The notes under the pieces are model-generated. The model saw nothing but the letters and a program-made list of their open reading frames with translations. It searched no databases and was not told the origin of the DNA. This document shows, one piece after another, positions 17,026 to 25,132 of a stretch of 64,000 nt of DNA; positions within the stretch are counted from its first letter, which is position 1, and each line of letters starts with the position of its first letter. Origin of the DNA: an uncultured Eubacteriales bacterium (GTDB taxonomy: Bacteria; Bacillota; Clostridia; Christensenellales; Aristaeellaceae); the NCBI GenBank assembly GCA_902781095.1, contig CACZHW010000011.1:27312-91311 (forward strand). Direction: 5' to 3'. A program made the translations under genes and the position numbers.

Positions 17026-17040
17026 CTTTGGCTCTCCGTT

Positions 17041-17991
17041 TTACTCCAGCAGCCCGATCTCCCTGTAGTACCGCGCGGCGCCGTCGTGGATCGGCACGCC
17101 GGCCAGGTCCGTGCAGGCCTGCGCAGGATCGGCAGCGGCCAGCGCCTTGTGCGTACTCGTCAGCATGTCCCAGTTCTCCCAGAAGACCTTGGTCATCTGG
17201 TAGACGGTCTCCTCGTCCACGTCCGCCGTGATGAAGAGCGTCAGCTTGACCGCGCTGGTCTCGACGTCTTCGTCCTGTTTGTCATAGGTTCCGGCCGGAA
17301 TCGTGTAATTCGCGTACCACGGATAATCCGCCTTCAGCGCCTCGATCATATCCGCGGGGATGGGCAGGATCTTCGAATCGGTCGTGGTCATGATCTGCGC
17401 CACGGCGGAGTTCGGCGTGCCGGCCATGATCCAGGCGCCGTCCAGCTGCTTGTTCGCAATGGCGTCCGCGGCGGAGCCGGTGTCCATGTATTCGGTCTGC
17501 AGGTCGCCGTCCAGGCTGAGCCCGAGCGTGGCGAGGTGCACCGTCGCCTCGTCCACCGTCGTGGAGCCGGCGGCGCCGACGGAGAAGTGGGCGCCCTTCA
17601 GCCCCGCGATGCTGTCGATGCCGCTGGCCTTCGTCACGATGACCTGATTCGGGTTGTAATAGAGGCCCGCGAAGATGCGGATGTTCCCGTTGGGCTCCCC
17701 TTCGAAGCTGGCGATGCCCTGCTGGGACTGATAGACGAGGTTCGCGTTGGCGATGCCGATCTGCGCCTCGCCGTCGAGCGCCTGGTTCAGGTTGTCCACG
17801 CCGCCGCCGCTGGGCGTCGCCGTCGCGTTCATGCCCTCGATGTTCTGATTCCAGAGTTCCGCCACCGTGACGCTGATGGGATAGAAGGTGGACTGGGTGC
17901 CGGCGGTGACGAAGTTGATGTCTGCCGCCATGCCGCACGCGCTCACCGAGAGCGCCGCGACAGCCAGAGCGATCGCCAGGATTTTCTTCAT
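17041..17991 (-). CDS. TAXI family TRAP transporter substrate-binding protein
   Basis: 316 residues with a Sec signal peptide. The mature part opens INFVTAGTQSTFYPISV and contains SGGGVDNLNQALDGEAQIGIANANL and GSTTVDEA, signatures of TAXI (TRAP-associated extracytoplasmic immunogenic) binding proteins. It captures an organic acid outside the membrane and passes it to the fused permease encoded just upstream in the same operon. TAXI ligands include dicarboxylates and glutamate; the ligand here is not predictable. There is a Cys near the signal cleavage site (SVSACGMAAD), so a lipoprotein form is possible. Confidence 0.9.
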   Translation of the reverse strand: MKKILAIALAVAALSVSACGMAADINFVTAGTQSTFYPISVTVAELWNQNIEGMNATATPSGGGVDNLNQALDGEAQIGIANANLVYQSQQGIASFEGEPNGNIRIFAGLYYNPNQVIVTKASGIDSIAGLKGAHFSVGAAGSTTVDEATVHLATLGLSLDGDLQTEYMDTGSAADAIANKQLDGAWIMAGTPNSAVAQIMTTTDSKILPIPADMIEALKADYPWYANYTIPAGTYDKQDEDVETSAVKLTLFITADVDEETVYQMTKVFWENWDMLTSTHKALAAADPAQACTDLAGVPIHDGAARYYREIGLLE

Positions 17992-18048
17992 GTTGGGTCC
18001 TCTCTTTCTTTTGGGTACTATCCTCTCGGTTTCAACCGGGATTCCGGA

Positions 18049-20028
18049 TCAGGCCGCCGCAGGGCGGAGCGCGGCGCGGCTTATCACCCGCTCGCCCGCG
18101 ATCAGCAGGAGCGCCGCCGCGTCGCTTGCGACCGACGGGTTTACAAACAGGAGCCCGGCCGCCACGAGCATCGTGCGGCACAGGAGCCTCAGCATCTGCC
18201 CTCTTCCCCCTTCCTCTTCGGCGGGGAGCCCGGCCAGGCCGGAGGAGAGCGCCAGCACGCCCGCGCACGCGGTGCCGAAGCAATAGAGCGTCGTCAGCAG
18301 GGGCACCCCCTCCGTGCTGCCGTACAGCAGGACGGGATTGTCCAGGAAGAAGAAGGGGACGATGAACCCGGCGATGCCGAGCTTGATCGCGATGAAGCTC
18401 GTCCGGGTCATGTCGCTGTCCGCGATGCCGGAAGCCACGTAACTGCTCATGGCCACGGGCGGCGTGATGTTGGAGAGGCACGCGTAGATAAGGCAGAACA
18501 TGTTCGCCGCCATCTCCGTCGCCCCCACCTGCCGCAGCACCGGAACGGCCACCGCGTAGACGATGACGTAGGCCGCCACGCCCGGCACGCCCATGCCCAG
18601 GATGATGGACATCACCATCACCAGGACGCCGCCCAGGAAGAGCTGGCCCTCTCCCACCACGCGCAGGATGAGGTTGCCGAAGTTGACGCCCAGCCCCGTC
18701 ATGTTGACCGAACCGATGATGACGCCGATGATGAGGCAGCTGATGCCCACGCCGATGGCGCTGCGGCTGCCCTCGGCGACCGCCTTCAGGATGAGCGCGG
18801 GGCCCATGCGCGTCTCCCCTCTCAGCCACGAGGCCGCGACGGTGACGAAGATGGCGATGATCGCCGCGTACAGCGGCGTATAGCCCCTGAACATCATATA
18901 GAGCAGGACGACGAGCGGCAGGAGCAGGTGGCCGCGCTCGCGCAGCACCTTCCCCGCACGGGGGATGTTTTCGGGCGACAGGCCGGACAGGCCGAGCCGT
19001 TTGGCCTCCAGGTGGACGGACCACAGCAGCGACAGATAGTACAGGAAGGCCGGGATCGCCGCGGCCAGCATCACCTTCGTGTAGCTGACGGACATGAACT
19101 CCGCCATGACGAAGCCGACGGCGCCCATGATCGGCGGCGTGAACTGGCCGCCCGTGGAGGCCACGGCTTCCACCGCGCCGGCGAATTCCTTCCGGTATCC
19201 CGTCTTTTTCATCAGCGGGATGGTGATGGTCCCCGTCGTCGCCACGTTGGCGATGGCCGAGCCGTTGATCATGCCCATCAGGGCGGAGGCGATGACGCTC
19301 ACCTTGGCGGGCCCGCCGGGCGAGCGCCCCACGAGCGTCAGCGAGATGTCGTTGATGAACTGGGAAAACCCGCTGTACTTGAGAAACGCGCCGAAGAGCA
19401 CGAAGACGAAGATGTAGGTCGCCGAGACGCCCGCGCCCGTGCCCAGGATGCCAATGGTATCGAAGACGAGGGACTTGATCACGCGCTTCAGCGTGAAGGC
19501 CGCCGTGCCGAACGTGCCCGGAACGAAGCGCCCCCACAGCGCGAAGTAGGAAAAGAAGAGCAGCGCGATGGCAGCAAGATTGCCCGAGGCCCGCCTGGCC
19601 GCCTCAAAGACCAGCAGCAGGCAGACGATGCCCACCCGGACGTCCGTGCCGTTCAGCCGGCCCGTCTTGGCCATCGCGTCGTACCGGCGGAAGATATAGC
19701 CGAAGCAGAAGACCGCCGCGGCCACCAGCACCCAATCCAATAGCGGCGGCCATGCACGCCGCCTGCGCTCCCTGCCGTAAGCCGGATAGAGCAGAAAGCA
19801 GAGCGGGAGCAGGAACAGGACGTGCGCCGTGCGGAGCTTGACCGCGCCCAGCCTTCCCGTCAGGTTGGCCCACAGCTGAAAGACCGTCCAGACGACGAGC
19901 AGCAGGGTGACAACTTTGTCCATCGCCCCCGTATAGAGGCGGGTTCTGCTGTCCGCGTCCTTCTCTTCAACCAGCTGCTGCGCACGCTCGTCCAGCGAAA
20001 GCTGGTCCGTTTTTTCCGTCTCGCCCAT
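18049..20028 (-). CDS. TRAP transporter fused permease (4TM-12TM), TAXI type
   Basis: About 659 residues. A charged cytoplasmic N-terminus is followed by a DctQ-like small-permease part (roughly four spans) fused to a DctM-like large permease. Conserved DctM segments are visible: GMINGSAIANVATTGTITIP, STGGQFTPPIMGAVGFVMAE, and SNITPPVAMSSY. It is a Na+- or H+-driven importer working with the TAXI protein 57 bp downstream. ATG 20028 is chosen because GGGAGAGGG lies before it; a GTG at 20073 is in frame. A long open frame on the opposite strand is a GC-rich shadow. Confidence 0.92.
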   Translation of the reverse strand: MGETEKTDQLSLDERAQQLVEEKDADSRTRLYTGAMDKVVTLLLVVWTVFQLWANLTGRLGAVKLRTAHVLFLLPLCFLLYPAYGRERRRRAWPPLLDWVLVAAAVFCFGYIFRRYDAMAKTGRLNGTDVRVGIVCLLLVFEAARRASGNLAAIALLFFSYFALWGRFVPGTFGTAAFTLKRVIKSLVFDTIGILGTGAGVSATYIFVFVLFGAFLKYSGFSQFINDISLTLVGRSPGGPAKVSVIASALMGMINGSAIANVATTGTITIPLMKKTGYRKEFAGAVEAVASTGGQFTPPIMGAVGFVMAEFMSVSYTKVMLAAAIPAFLYYLSLLWSVHLEAKRLGLSGLSPENIPRAGKVLRERGHLLLPLVVLLYMMFRGYTPLYAAIIAIFVTVAASWLRGETRMGPALILKAVAEGSRSAIGVGISCLIIGVIIGSVNMTGLGVNFGNLILRVVGEGQLFLGGVLVMVMSIILGMGVPGVAAYVIVYAVAVPVLRQVGATEMAANMFCLIYACLSNITPPVAMSSYVASGIADSDMTRTSFIAIKLGIAGFIVPFFFLDNPVLLYGSTEGVPLLTTLYCFGTACAGVLALSSGLAGLPAEEEGGRGQMLRLLCRTMLVAAGLLFVNPSVASDAAALLLIAGERVISRAALRPAAA

Positions 20029-20160
20029 TCCGTCCCTCTCCCGTCGTGTTTGTCTTGGAGTGAATTCCCGCACAGTGTATCACTGGGATGACAAATTGTC
20101 AACTCTTATTTTGCGTTATTTTCCTGTCGGGAAATGGGCGGCCTCCGCCGCCCTTCCCGC

Positions 20161-20187
20161 AAAAAGGAGACGGCGGCGGCCGTCTCC
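20161..20187 (-). terminator. Terminator after the small membrane protein gene
   Basis: An 8-bp stem GGAGACGG/CCGTCTCC (20166-20173, 20180-20187) followed on the minus strand by five T residues. Confidence 0.75.
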
Positions 20188-20219
20188 TCTGTCTCTTGCA
20201 ATTGCAGGGCGGCAGTGCG

Positions 20220-20369
20220 TCAGCCCCTGCGGTTTTCCTTTTTCACCCACACGTGCCAGTTCGGCGCCTTGGGCATCGGCTCGTGCCGGATCAGCGCGCG
20301 GATCACCCGGCGATGGGTGTAGCAGCAGCAGACCAGCAGGATCAGAACGACAATCAGAACGGTCTTCAT
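20220..20369 (-). CDS. Small membrane protein, 49 residues
   Basis: A short gene just downstream of the MBL-rubredoxin gene (12-bp gap) and upstream of a good terminator. The predicted product starts MKTVLIVVLILLVCCCYTHR, one membrane helix ending in three cysteines, followed by a basic tail rich in Arg, Trp and Lys. AAGGA lies 9 nt before the ATG. Position between coupled gene and terminator supports it as real. The function is unknown; a small redox partner or membrane tether for the neighbour is possible. Confidence 0.55.
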   Translation of the reverse strand: MKTVLIVVLILLVCCCYTHRRVIRALIRHEPMPKAPNWHVWVKKENRRG

Positions 20370-20381
20370 TTGTCTATTTCC

Positions 20382-21323
20382 TTATGCCTTGTTGAATTTT
20401 TCTTTGGGCTGCCTGCAGCGCGGGCATCTCCAGTCCTCCGGCAGGTCTTCGAAGGCCACGCCGTCGTGCTCTTCCGGATCGTACACGTAGCCGCAGACGG
20501 AGCAGACGTACTTGCCGCTGGCCTGCTGCTCCGAGAAATCGACCTGTGCCAGGACGGTCGGCACCGGGTTGTCCAGATCCATCACGCGCCTGGCTTCCAG
20601 GTTTTCATAGCCCTGGGGCGTATGGGTGCCGCAGTAGACCGTGGGATGGTTCCGGACGAACGTGCGGATGCGGTCCTGCGTTTCGCGCGCCGCCGGCAGA
20701 TCGTCGAAGACCACGGACAGCTTGTCCTCGTACAGCGCCTCGTCCACATAGGTGATATCGCCGTGGATCATGTAGAACAGGCCGTCCAGCTCCACGATCA
20801 CGATGCTGTTGCCGTTCGTATGGCCCTTGGCCTTGATGAAGGTGATGCCGTCCCGGATCTTCTGGCTCTCCGGAAAGTTGTAGTAGGCGCCGTCCGTAAA
20901 CGTCACCGGGACCAGGTTCGGGATGCCCTGCAGCTCCACCGCGGACAGTTCGTCGGCATTTACGTAAATCTTCGCGTTAGGGAAGGAGCGCAGCTCGCCG
21001 GAATGGTCGTTGTGCCTGTGCGTCAGCAGGATCCGCGTCACCTGCTCCGGTTTGTAACCCAGGGCGGCAAAAGCCTCCATATAGGTGCAGATGTCCTTTC
21101 CGGTAAAGGCAAGGCTCTTCTCGTCCGGCTTTTCTTCCGGCGTGCCCGCGGGCAGGCCGGTATCCACCAGGATGACCTCGTCCCCCGTGTCGATCAGATA
21201 GTTCTGCAGGCTACCCCGGTAGCGGATGTCCGGATCAAATCCGGCCATGCCCTCTTCTCCCCCGAATGCAAACGGCTGGGAATAGAATCCGTCCCTGCGG
21301 AATTTTACGGCCTTGATTTCCAT
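20382..21323 (-). CDS. MBL-fold metallohydrolase fused to a C-terminal rubredoxin domain
   Basis: 313 residues. The N-terminal 250 form a metallo-beta-lactamase fold: the di-metal motif [15 protein letters not shown], a metal-bridging Asp region MIHGDITY, and a late His in CGTHTPQG. The C-terminal 50 form a rubredoxin with ligands in [10 protein letters not shown] and CPRCRQ. No flavodoxin domain, so this is not a normal rubredoxin:oxygen oxidoreductase. ATG 21323 is set by GGGGGAG just upstream; longer reading frames lack support. It is followed by a small membrane protein and preceded by glutathione peroxidase, suggesting a role in redox or peroxide stress. Substrate unknown. Confidence 0.85.
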   Translation of the reverse strand: MEIKAVKFRRDGFYSQPFAFGGEEGMAGFDPDIRYRGSLQNYLIDTGDEVILVDTGLPAGTPEEKPDEKSLAFTGKDICTYMEAFAALGYKPEQVTRILLTHRHNDHSGELRSFPNAKIYVNADELSAVELQGIPNLVPVTFTDGAYYNFPESQKIRDGITFIKAKGHTNGNSIVIVELDGLFYMIHGDITYVDEALYEDKLSVVFDDLPAARETQDRIRTFVRNHPTVYCGTHTPQGYENLEARRVMDLDNPVPTVLAQVDFSEQQASGKYVCSVCGYVYDPEEHDGVAFEDLPEDWRCPRCRQPKEKFNKA

Positions 21324-21336
21324 CGTATCTCCCCCT

Positions 21337-21876
21337 TTACAGCAGCGCTTTGATGCAGCTTTCCACCTTTTCCATGTCGGCCGTAGGCTCGAAGCGGGCG
21401 ACCACGTTGCCCTCCCTGTCGATGACGAACTTGGTAAAGTTCCACTTGATGTCCGGTTTCTTGTCCCAGTCCGGATCCGCCTCGGCAAACATCTTCTCCA
21501 GCAGCGCCTTGTAGGGATGCTCTTCGAAGCCGGCAAAACCCTTTTGGGCCTTCAGGTACGCGTACAGCGGCAGTTCGTTTTCGCCGTTCACGTCCGCCTT
21601 CTTCATCTGGGGGAAGGTGGTGTTAAAGTGCATGGTGCAGAACTCGTGTATCTCCTCGTCCGACCCCGGCGCCTGCCCGCCGAACTGGTTGCAGGGGATA
21701 TCCAGAATCTCCAGCCCCGCGTCGTGGTAATCCCGGTACAGCTGCTCGATGGGCGCGTACTGCGGGGTGAAGCCGCAGCCGGTGGCCGTGTTGACCACCA
21801 GGATGACCTTTCCCCGGCAGTCCGAGAGCTTCAGTTCTCCGCCCTTCCCCGTTTTGAGTGTGTAATCGTAGATCAT
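21337..21876 (-). CDS. Glutathione peroxidase-like thiol peroxidase (Cys type)
   Basis: 179 residues, normal length for the bacterial BsaA/Gpx family. The peroxidatic motif is [12 protein letters not shown] with Cys34 (a TGC codon, not a selenocysteine TGA). The second conserved Cys is in IPCNQFGGQ, and the tryptophan motif [12 protein letters not shown] follows near residue 145. It reduces hydroperoxides, in bacteria usually with thioredoxin rather than glutathione. The start overlaps the stop of the upstream MarR remnant by an ATGA, showing an original regulator-peroxidase operon. Confidence 0.92.
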   Translation of the reverse strand: MIYDYTLKTGKGGELKLSDCRGKVILVVNTATGCGFTPQYAPIEQLYRDYHDAGLEILDIPCNQFGGQAPGSDEEIHEFCTMHFNTTFPQMKKADVNGENELPLYAYLKAQKGFAGFEEHPYKALLEKMFAEADPDWDKKPDIKWNFTKFVIDREGNVVARFEPTADMEKVESCIKALL

Positions 21877-22154
21877 CTTTCATTCTCCATTCCTTTCAAC
21901 GCTTTATCCAACAGCTTTTTCAGCTGCAAAAGCTCGTCCGGTGCGAGATCCAGGCAGCCCTGCATGGCGCAGGGCACGGAAAGCGCCTCTTCCTTCAGCG
22001 CCTCGCCCGCCTCCGTCAGCGTGAGGAGCAGCGTTCGCTCGTCGTTTTCCGGCCGGCTCCTGCGCAGAACCCCCAGCCCCTCCAGCCGCCGCAGCAGCGG
22101 CGCAAGCGTTCCGGAATCCAGGTGCACCCTGTGCCCCAGTTCCCGCTCCGTCAT
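21873..22154 (-). pseudogene. MarR/OhrR family regulator lacking its N-terminus
   Basis: The 93 remaining codons match the second half of OhrR-like MarR proteins: ELGHRVHLDSGTLAPLLRRL (recognition helix), a wing with RSRPENDERTLLLTLTEAG, and the C-terminal dimer helix. The first 50 or so residues, which hold the redox Cys, the first dimer helix and half of the DNA-binding domain, are absent. The preceding DNA runs straight into the TetR gene. An ATG at 22154 with GGGAGG upstream could still be translated, but such a piece should not dimerise normally. It probably once controlled the peroxidase that follows. Confidence 0.7.
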
Positions 22155-22216
22155 TCCGCCGTGCCTCCCTGCCGGACACCGCCGCAGGCGCCAGTCCGGA
22201 CGGGCGCGGTCTAATG

Positions 22217-22810
22217 TCAGCGTGCCCTTGCCGCTATGTCCGGATTCCGGAACCCGTCCAGTCCGGTGCAGATGAGCCGGTTGCACAGCGCAATGACCTC
22301 CTCCACGGGGGTCTTTTTGCCGTCTGCCACCCATTGCTTGTACAGCTCCACGATGGTGTTCTGGGTGTAGACGATCAGCATGTGCCGCTGCCATTCGGGG
22401 ATGTTGTTGAACCAGGCGCTCTTGTGCCAGGTGGCCTCGTTCACCCGGTCGATCATCGTGTTGCGGATCGTGACATAGCCGGCGGCGCAGGTGATCTTTT
22501 CATACACCTCGCCCTTGGCGACGGAATAGCGGAAAAACGCTTCGTTGACCTTGTTCAGCTCTTCCGGCAGGCGGTAGCCCGAGATCATCCGGATGTAGTC
22601 AGAGGAAATCTCGGTCTGCAGCTCCAGCAGCAGGTCGTCCATCGTCGGGTAATACCGGTAAAAGGTCTTCTTGTTGATCTTCGCCCGGTCGCACAGTTCC
22701 TTCACGGTCATCCCGGGATAGTCCATTTCGCAGATCATCTGCTCGAAGACGGCGCGGATCGCCGCAATGGTTTTCTGCACCCGCAGGTCCTCGGTTCCCG
22801 TCAGCTTCAT
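22217..22810 (-). CDS. TetR/AcrR family transcriptional regulator
   Basis: 197 residues. The N-terminal helix-turn-helix shows TIAAIRAVFEQM and MTVKELCDRAKINKKTFYRYYP, the standard TetR fold, followed by an all-helical ligand domain. ATG 22810 has TTGGAGG 5 nt upstream. It is divergent from a flavodoxin gene with 150 bp between the two starts. That gap contains a 7-bp inverted repeat next to the flavodoxin promoter, so it probably represses flavodoxin and itself. Confidence 0.88.
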   Translation of the reverse strand: MKLTGTEDLRVQKTIAAIRAVFEQMICEMDYPGMTVKELCDRAKINKKTFYRYYPTMDDLLLELQTEISSDYIRMISGYRLPEELNKVNEAFFRYSVAKGEVYEKITCAAGYVTIRNTMIDRVNEATWHKSAWFNNIPEWQRHMLIVYTQNTIVELYKQWVADGKKTPVEEVIALCNRLICTGLDGFRNPDIAARAR

Positions 22811-22856
22811 GATGTCCTCCAAACTTTATGCAACGCTTTTTTCAAAGGGGTGGCAT

Positions 22857-22885
22857 AAGGGTCCTGCTCTGAAAAAGTGACCCTT
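22857..22885. promoter_or_regulatory. Candidate TetR operator
   Basis: Inverted repeat AAGGGTC (22857-22863) and GACCCTT (22879-22885) with a 15-bp spacer. Its right arm touches the -35 box of the flavodoxin promoter. Confidence 0.5.
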
Positions 22886-22912
22886 GTCTCTGCTTCCGCA
22901 GCCCATTATAAT
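22884..22912 (+). promoter_or_regulatory. Flavodoxin promoter
   Basis: TTGTCT (22884-22889) and TATAAT (22907-22912) with a 17-bp spacer, 48 bp before the flavodoxin start. Confidence 0.65.
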
Positions 22913-22960
22913 CCGGCCATGAGAATTAAGCAACCCGAGTTGCCAAAGGAGGAAGACGCA

Positions 22961-23473
22961 ATGGCCAACCTGATCCTTTACTACTCCCGCAAAGGAGAGA
23001 ATTATGTGAGCGGCAGCATCCAAAGCCTTGCCAAGGGAAACACCGAGCGCGTGGCGGAATTCATTCAGAAGGCCGTCAGCGGCGATCTGTTCGAGGTGGA
23101 GCCCGTGCGGGCGTACTCCGCGTCCTACATGACCTGCATTAAGGAAGCCCAGGCCGAGCAGCGCGCGGGCGAGCGCCCGGCGGTCAAGGCCCTGCCCGAC
23201 AGCCTGGACGGCTACGACACCATCTTCATCGGCTATCCCAACTGGTGGGGCACGATGCCGATGTTCCTGTTTACGGTGCTGGACGCCTTCGACTGGACCG
23301 GGAAAAAGATCGTTCCCTTCTGCACCAACGAGGGCAGCGGGCTGGGCTCCAGCGAGCGGGACATCCGTTCTTCCTGTCCCGGCGCGACGGTGCTCCCCGG
23401 CCTTTCCGTCCACGGCGGCAGCGCCGCTTCCTCCGAAAAGCAGGTGGCTGCCTGGGCCAGGAAAAGCGTGTGA
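22961..23473 (+). CDS. Flavodoxin
   Basis: 170 residues. The phosphate loop region reads LILYYSRKGENYVSGSIQSL, longer than in classical flavodoxins, then GNTERVAEFI. The FMN-stacking segments are FIGYPNWWGTMPMFLFT and FCTNEGSGLGSS. This is the flavodoxin_4-like type common in Clostridia and is cytoplasmic (no signal peptide). It carries low-potential electrons in place of ferredoxin. AAAGGAGG precedes ATG 22961. Transcription is divergent from the TetR regulator. Confidence 0.88.
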   Translation: MANLILYYSRKGENYVSGSIQSLAKGNTERVAEFIQKAVSGDLFEVEPVRAYSASYMTCIKEAQAEQRAGERPAVKALPDSLDGYDTIFIGYPNWWGTMPMFLFTVLDAFDWTGKKIVPFCTNEGSGLGSSERDIRSSCPGATVLPGLSVHGGSAASSEKQVAAWARKSV

Positions 23474-23485
23474 GGATGCAGCGGC

Positions 23486-23640
23486 ATGGATGTCTTCGAA
23501 GCCCTGAAAGCAGGGCATGAAGTCGACATGTACAGCGAGTCATATCGCCCGTGTGTCGAGGAACTGCATCGCGCTGACCGGGCGTTGTTCCATCTGAACC
23601 ACGCAGAGCCGCAGACAGAAGCCTGGCGCAATGCCTTTGC
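23486..23640 (+). pseudogene. Sugar O-acetyltransferase, N-terminal stump
   Basis: About 50 codons starting MDVFEALKAGHEVDM and including EELHRADRALFHLNHAEPQT match the helical N-terminal Mac domain of maltose/galactoside-type acetyltransferases. The hexapeptide-repeat catalytic domain is missing. In its place the DNA passes directly into the second half of a short-chain dehydrogenase in another frame. A Shine-Dalgarno is still visible. It is best read as a deletion scar. Confidence 0.55.
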
Positions 23641-24020
23641 AGATGGATCTGCCCTTCATCCGGGACATCGCCATGCAAAACTCCGGCCGGGCGTACATGA
23701 TCGCCAAACGGGTCAATCACCTGCAGGCCATGAAGGCGGCCGCCACCACCTGGAAAGCCCGCCGCGCGCGGATCAACACCCTGAGTCCCGGCGTGATCGT
23801 AACGCCGCTGGCCTACGACGAATTTTCCGCAGCCGGCGAAGGCTATCAGCGGATGATCGACGCATCCGCCGTCGAAAGGACGGGCACCGCCGAAGAAATT
23901 GCCGAGGCCGGAGCCTTCCTGCCGGGAGAACACGCCGGCTTCATCACCGGCACGGATCTTTTGATCGACGGCGGCACCATCGCGGCTATCCGCACAGGGC
24001 AATACAAATTGGGCCGGTAA
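23641..24020 (+). pseudogene. Short-chain dehydrogenase, C-terminal part only
   Basis: About 125 codons. The active-site Tyr-Lys pair is present in GRAYMIAKRVNHL, then the SDR segments RINTLSPGVIVTPLAYDEF, GTAEEIAEAGAFL and FITGTDLLIDGGT. The N-terminal Rossmann half (the TGxxxGxG coenzyme loop and NAG motif) is missing. An ATG at 23631 is in frame but no ribosome binding site is evident, so this is probably non-functional. Confidence 0.65.
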
Positions 24021-24065
24021 GGAGGAAGCGCCGCTGCCTTGCAGCACGCGCGCCAGTAGAATAAA

Positions 24066-24419
24066 ATGAAAAGACTTATGCTTTTCGCGCTCGTCCTGCT
24101 GTTTGCCGCGGCGGCGCATGCGGAGGTGGACCCAATGAACCGTTACGATTTTTCCGTCTTCACAAACGTGAAACTGACCAATGCCAACCTGGAGGCGCTC
24201 GGCAGCGAGGAGTACTTTGCCGACGTTCGGGACGGCAGCCTGACCTACTACGCCATCGGAATGGAAAACCCCGTGGTGGAAGTCAGTGGAAACAAGGCAA
24301 CCGTAACCTATACGGCTGCGCTCACCGCCGACGCTTACGGCGCGCGGGGCACCTTCCGCATGAAGGGAAGCCACTTTTATGAAAAACGGAACGGCGTCTG
24401 GATCGCCGTCAACCGGTGA
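24066..24419 (+). CDS. Secreted NTF2/SnoaL-like protein, possibly rearranged
   Basis: 117 residues. A signal peptide (MKRLMLFALVLLFAAAAHA) precedes about 98 residues. The last 70 look like the beta half of NTF2-like proteins: DVRDGSLTYYAIGMENPVV, then VTYTAALTADAYGARGTFR and a final KRNGVWIAVNR. The usual first helices of the family are poorly represented, so the signal peptide may have been joined to a truncated domain. No strong Shine-Dalgarno is seen. It is followed after 16 bp by a secreted flavodoxin. Role unknown. Confidence 0.55.
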   Translation: MKRLMLFALVLLFAAAAHAEVDPMNRYDFSVFTNVKLTNANLEALGSEEYFADVRDGSLTYYAIGMENPVVEVSGNKATVTYTAALTADAYGARGTFRMKGSHFYEKRNGVWIAVNR

Positions 24420-24435
24420 CAAAGGAGCGATGACG

Positions 24436-25083
24436 ATGAAAAAGATGCTTTCAGTCCTTGTAATGCTCTTCCTGCCGCTGGCCGCCTTTTCCGCCGCCGC
24501 AGAGGATACCGCGGATACGCCCCGCGTACTGGTCGCTTACCTCTCCCGCGCCGGGGAAAACTACAATGTCGGCGTCCCCCGCGAGGGTTCCGCCAGCGCC
24601 GCGTACGCCGGCTACGTGGAGAAGGGCAACACCGCTTTCATGGCCGCGCTGATCGCGGAGATGACCCAGGGCGACCTGTTCGAGATCACCACCAGGGCGC
24701 CTTACCCGGAGGATTACGCCTCCATGCTGCAGGTGGCGCAGGAGGAAATCGACCGGGACGCACGCCCGGAGCTGTCCGCCGCCGTCGAAAACATGGCGGA
24801 TTACGACGTGCTCTTCATCGGCTATCCCATCTGGCACGGAAAGATGCCGCAGGCCATCTACTCCTTCCTTGAAAGCTATGACCTGTCCGGGAAGACGGTG
24901 ATCCCCTTCAACACCCACGAGGGCAGCGGGCAGAGCGGCACGCAGTCCGCCATCGAGCGCGCCCTGCCCGGGTGCACCGTGCTGCAGGGTCTGGCCGTCC
25001 AGGGCAAAACCGCGCAGGAGGATGAAGCCCGTACCCGGGAGCTGCTTGAGGGCTGGCTCTCTGGCCTGCCGCTGAAACGGTAA
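24436..25083 (+). CDS. Secreted flavodoxin
   Basis: About 215 residues: a Sec signal peptide (MKKMLSVLVMLFLPLAAFSA) and a flavodoxin domain. FMN-binding segments are LVAYLSRAGENYNVG, GNTAFMAALIAEM, FIGYPIWHGKMPQAIYSF and FNTHEGSGQSGT. It is related to the cytoplasmic flavodoxin at 22961 but carries an export signal without a lipobox cysteine. It implies FMN electron transfer outside the membrane. AAAGGAG lies 8 nt before ATG 24436; ATG 24430 is too close. Aldo/keto reductase follows after 49 bp. Confidence 0.82.
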   Translation: MKKMLSVLVMLFLPLAAFSAAAEDTADTPRVLVAYLSRAGENYNVGVPREGSASAAYAGYVEKGNTAFMAALIAEMTQGDLFEITTRAPYPEDYASMLQVAQEEIDRDARPELSAAVENMADYDVLFIGYPIWHGKMPQAIYSFLESYDLSGKTVIPFNTHEGSGQSGTQSAIERALPGCTVLQGLAVQGKTAQEDEARTRELLEGWLSGLPLKR

Positions 25084-25132
25084 ATGAAAAGCCGGCAGCC
25101 TGCCGGCCGCACAAACAGAGGAGGAAAACGCC

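Noticed and set aside
16737..17040. CRISPR array in the egsA-TAXI gap
   Set aside because: The repeats are adjacent palindromes of different sequence, not identical direct repeats with equal spacers.
17086..19743. 885-codon open frame on the plus strand opposite the TRAP permease
   Set aside because: Its composition (Arg, His, Asp, Gly runs) is that of an antisense shadow of GC-rich genes; the minus-strand permease and TAXI protein have clear family motifs.
21766..21795. Glutathione peroxidase as a selenoprotein
   Set aside because: The peroxidatic residue is encoded by TGC (Cys), and no TGA lies at the active site.
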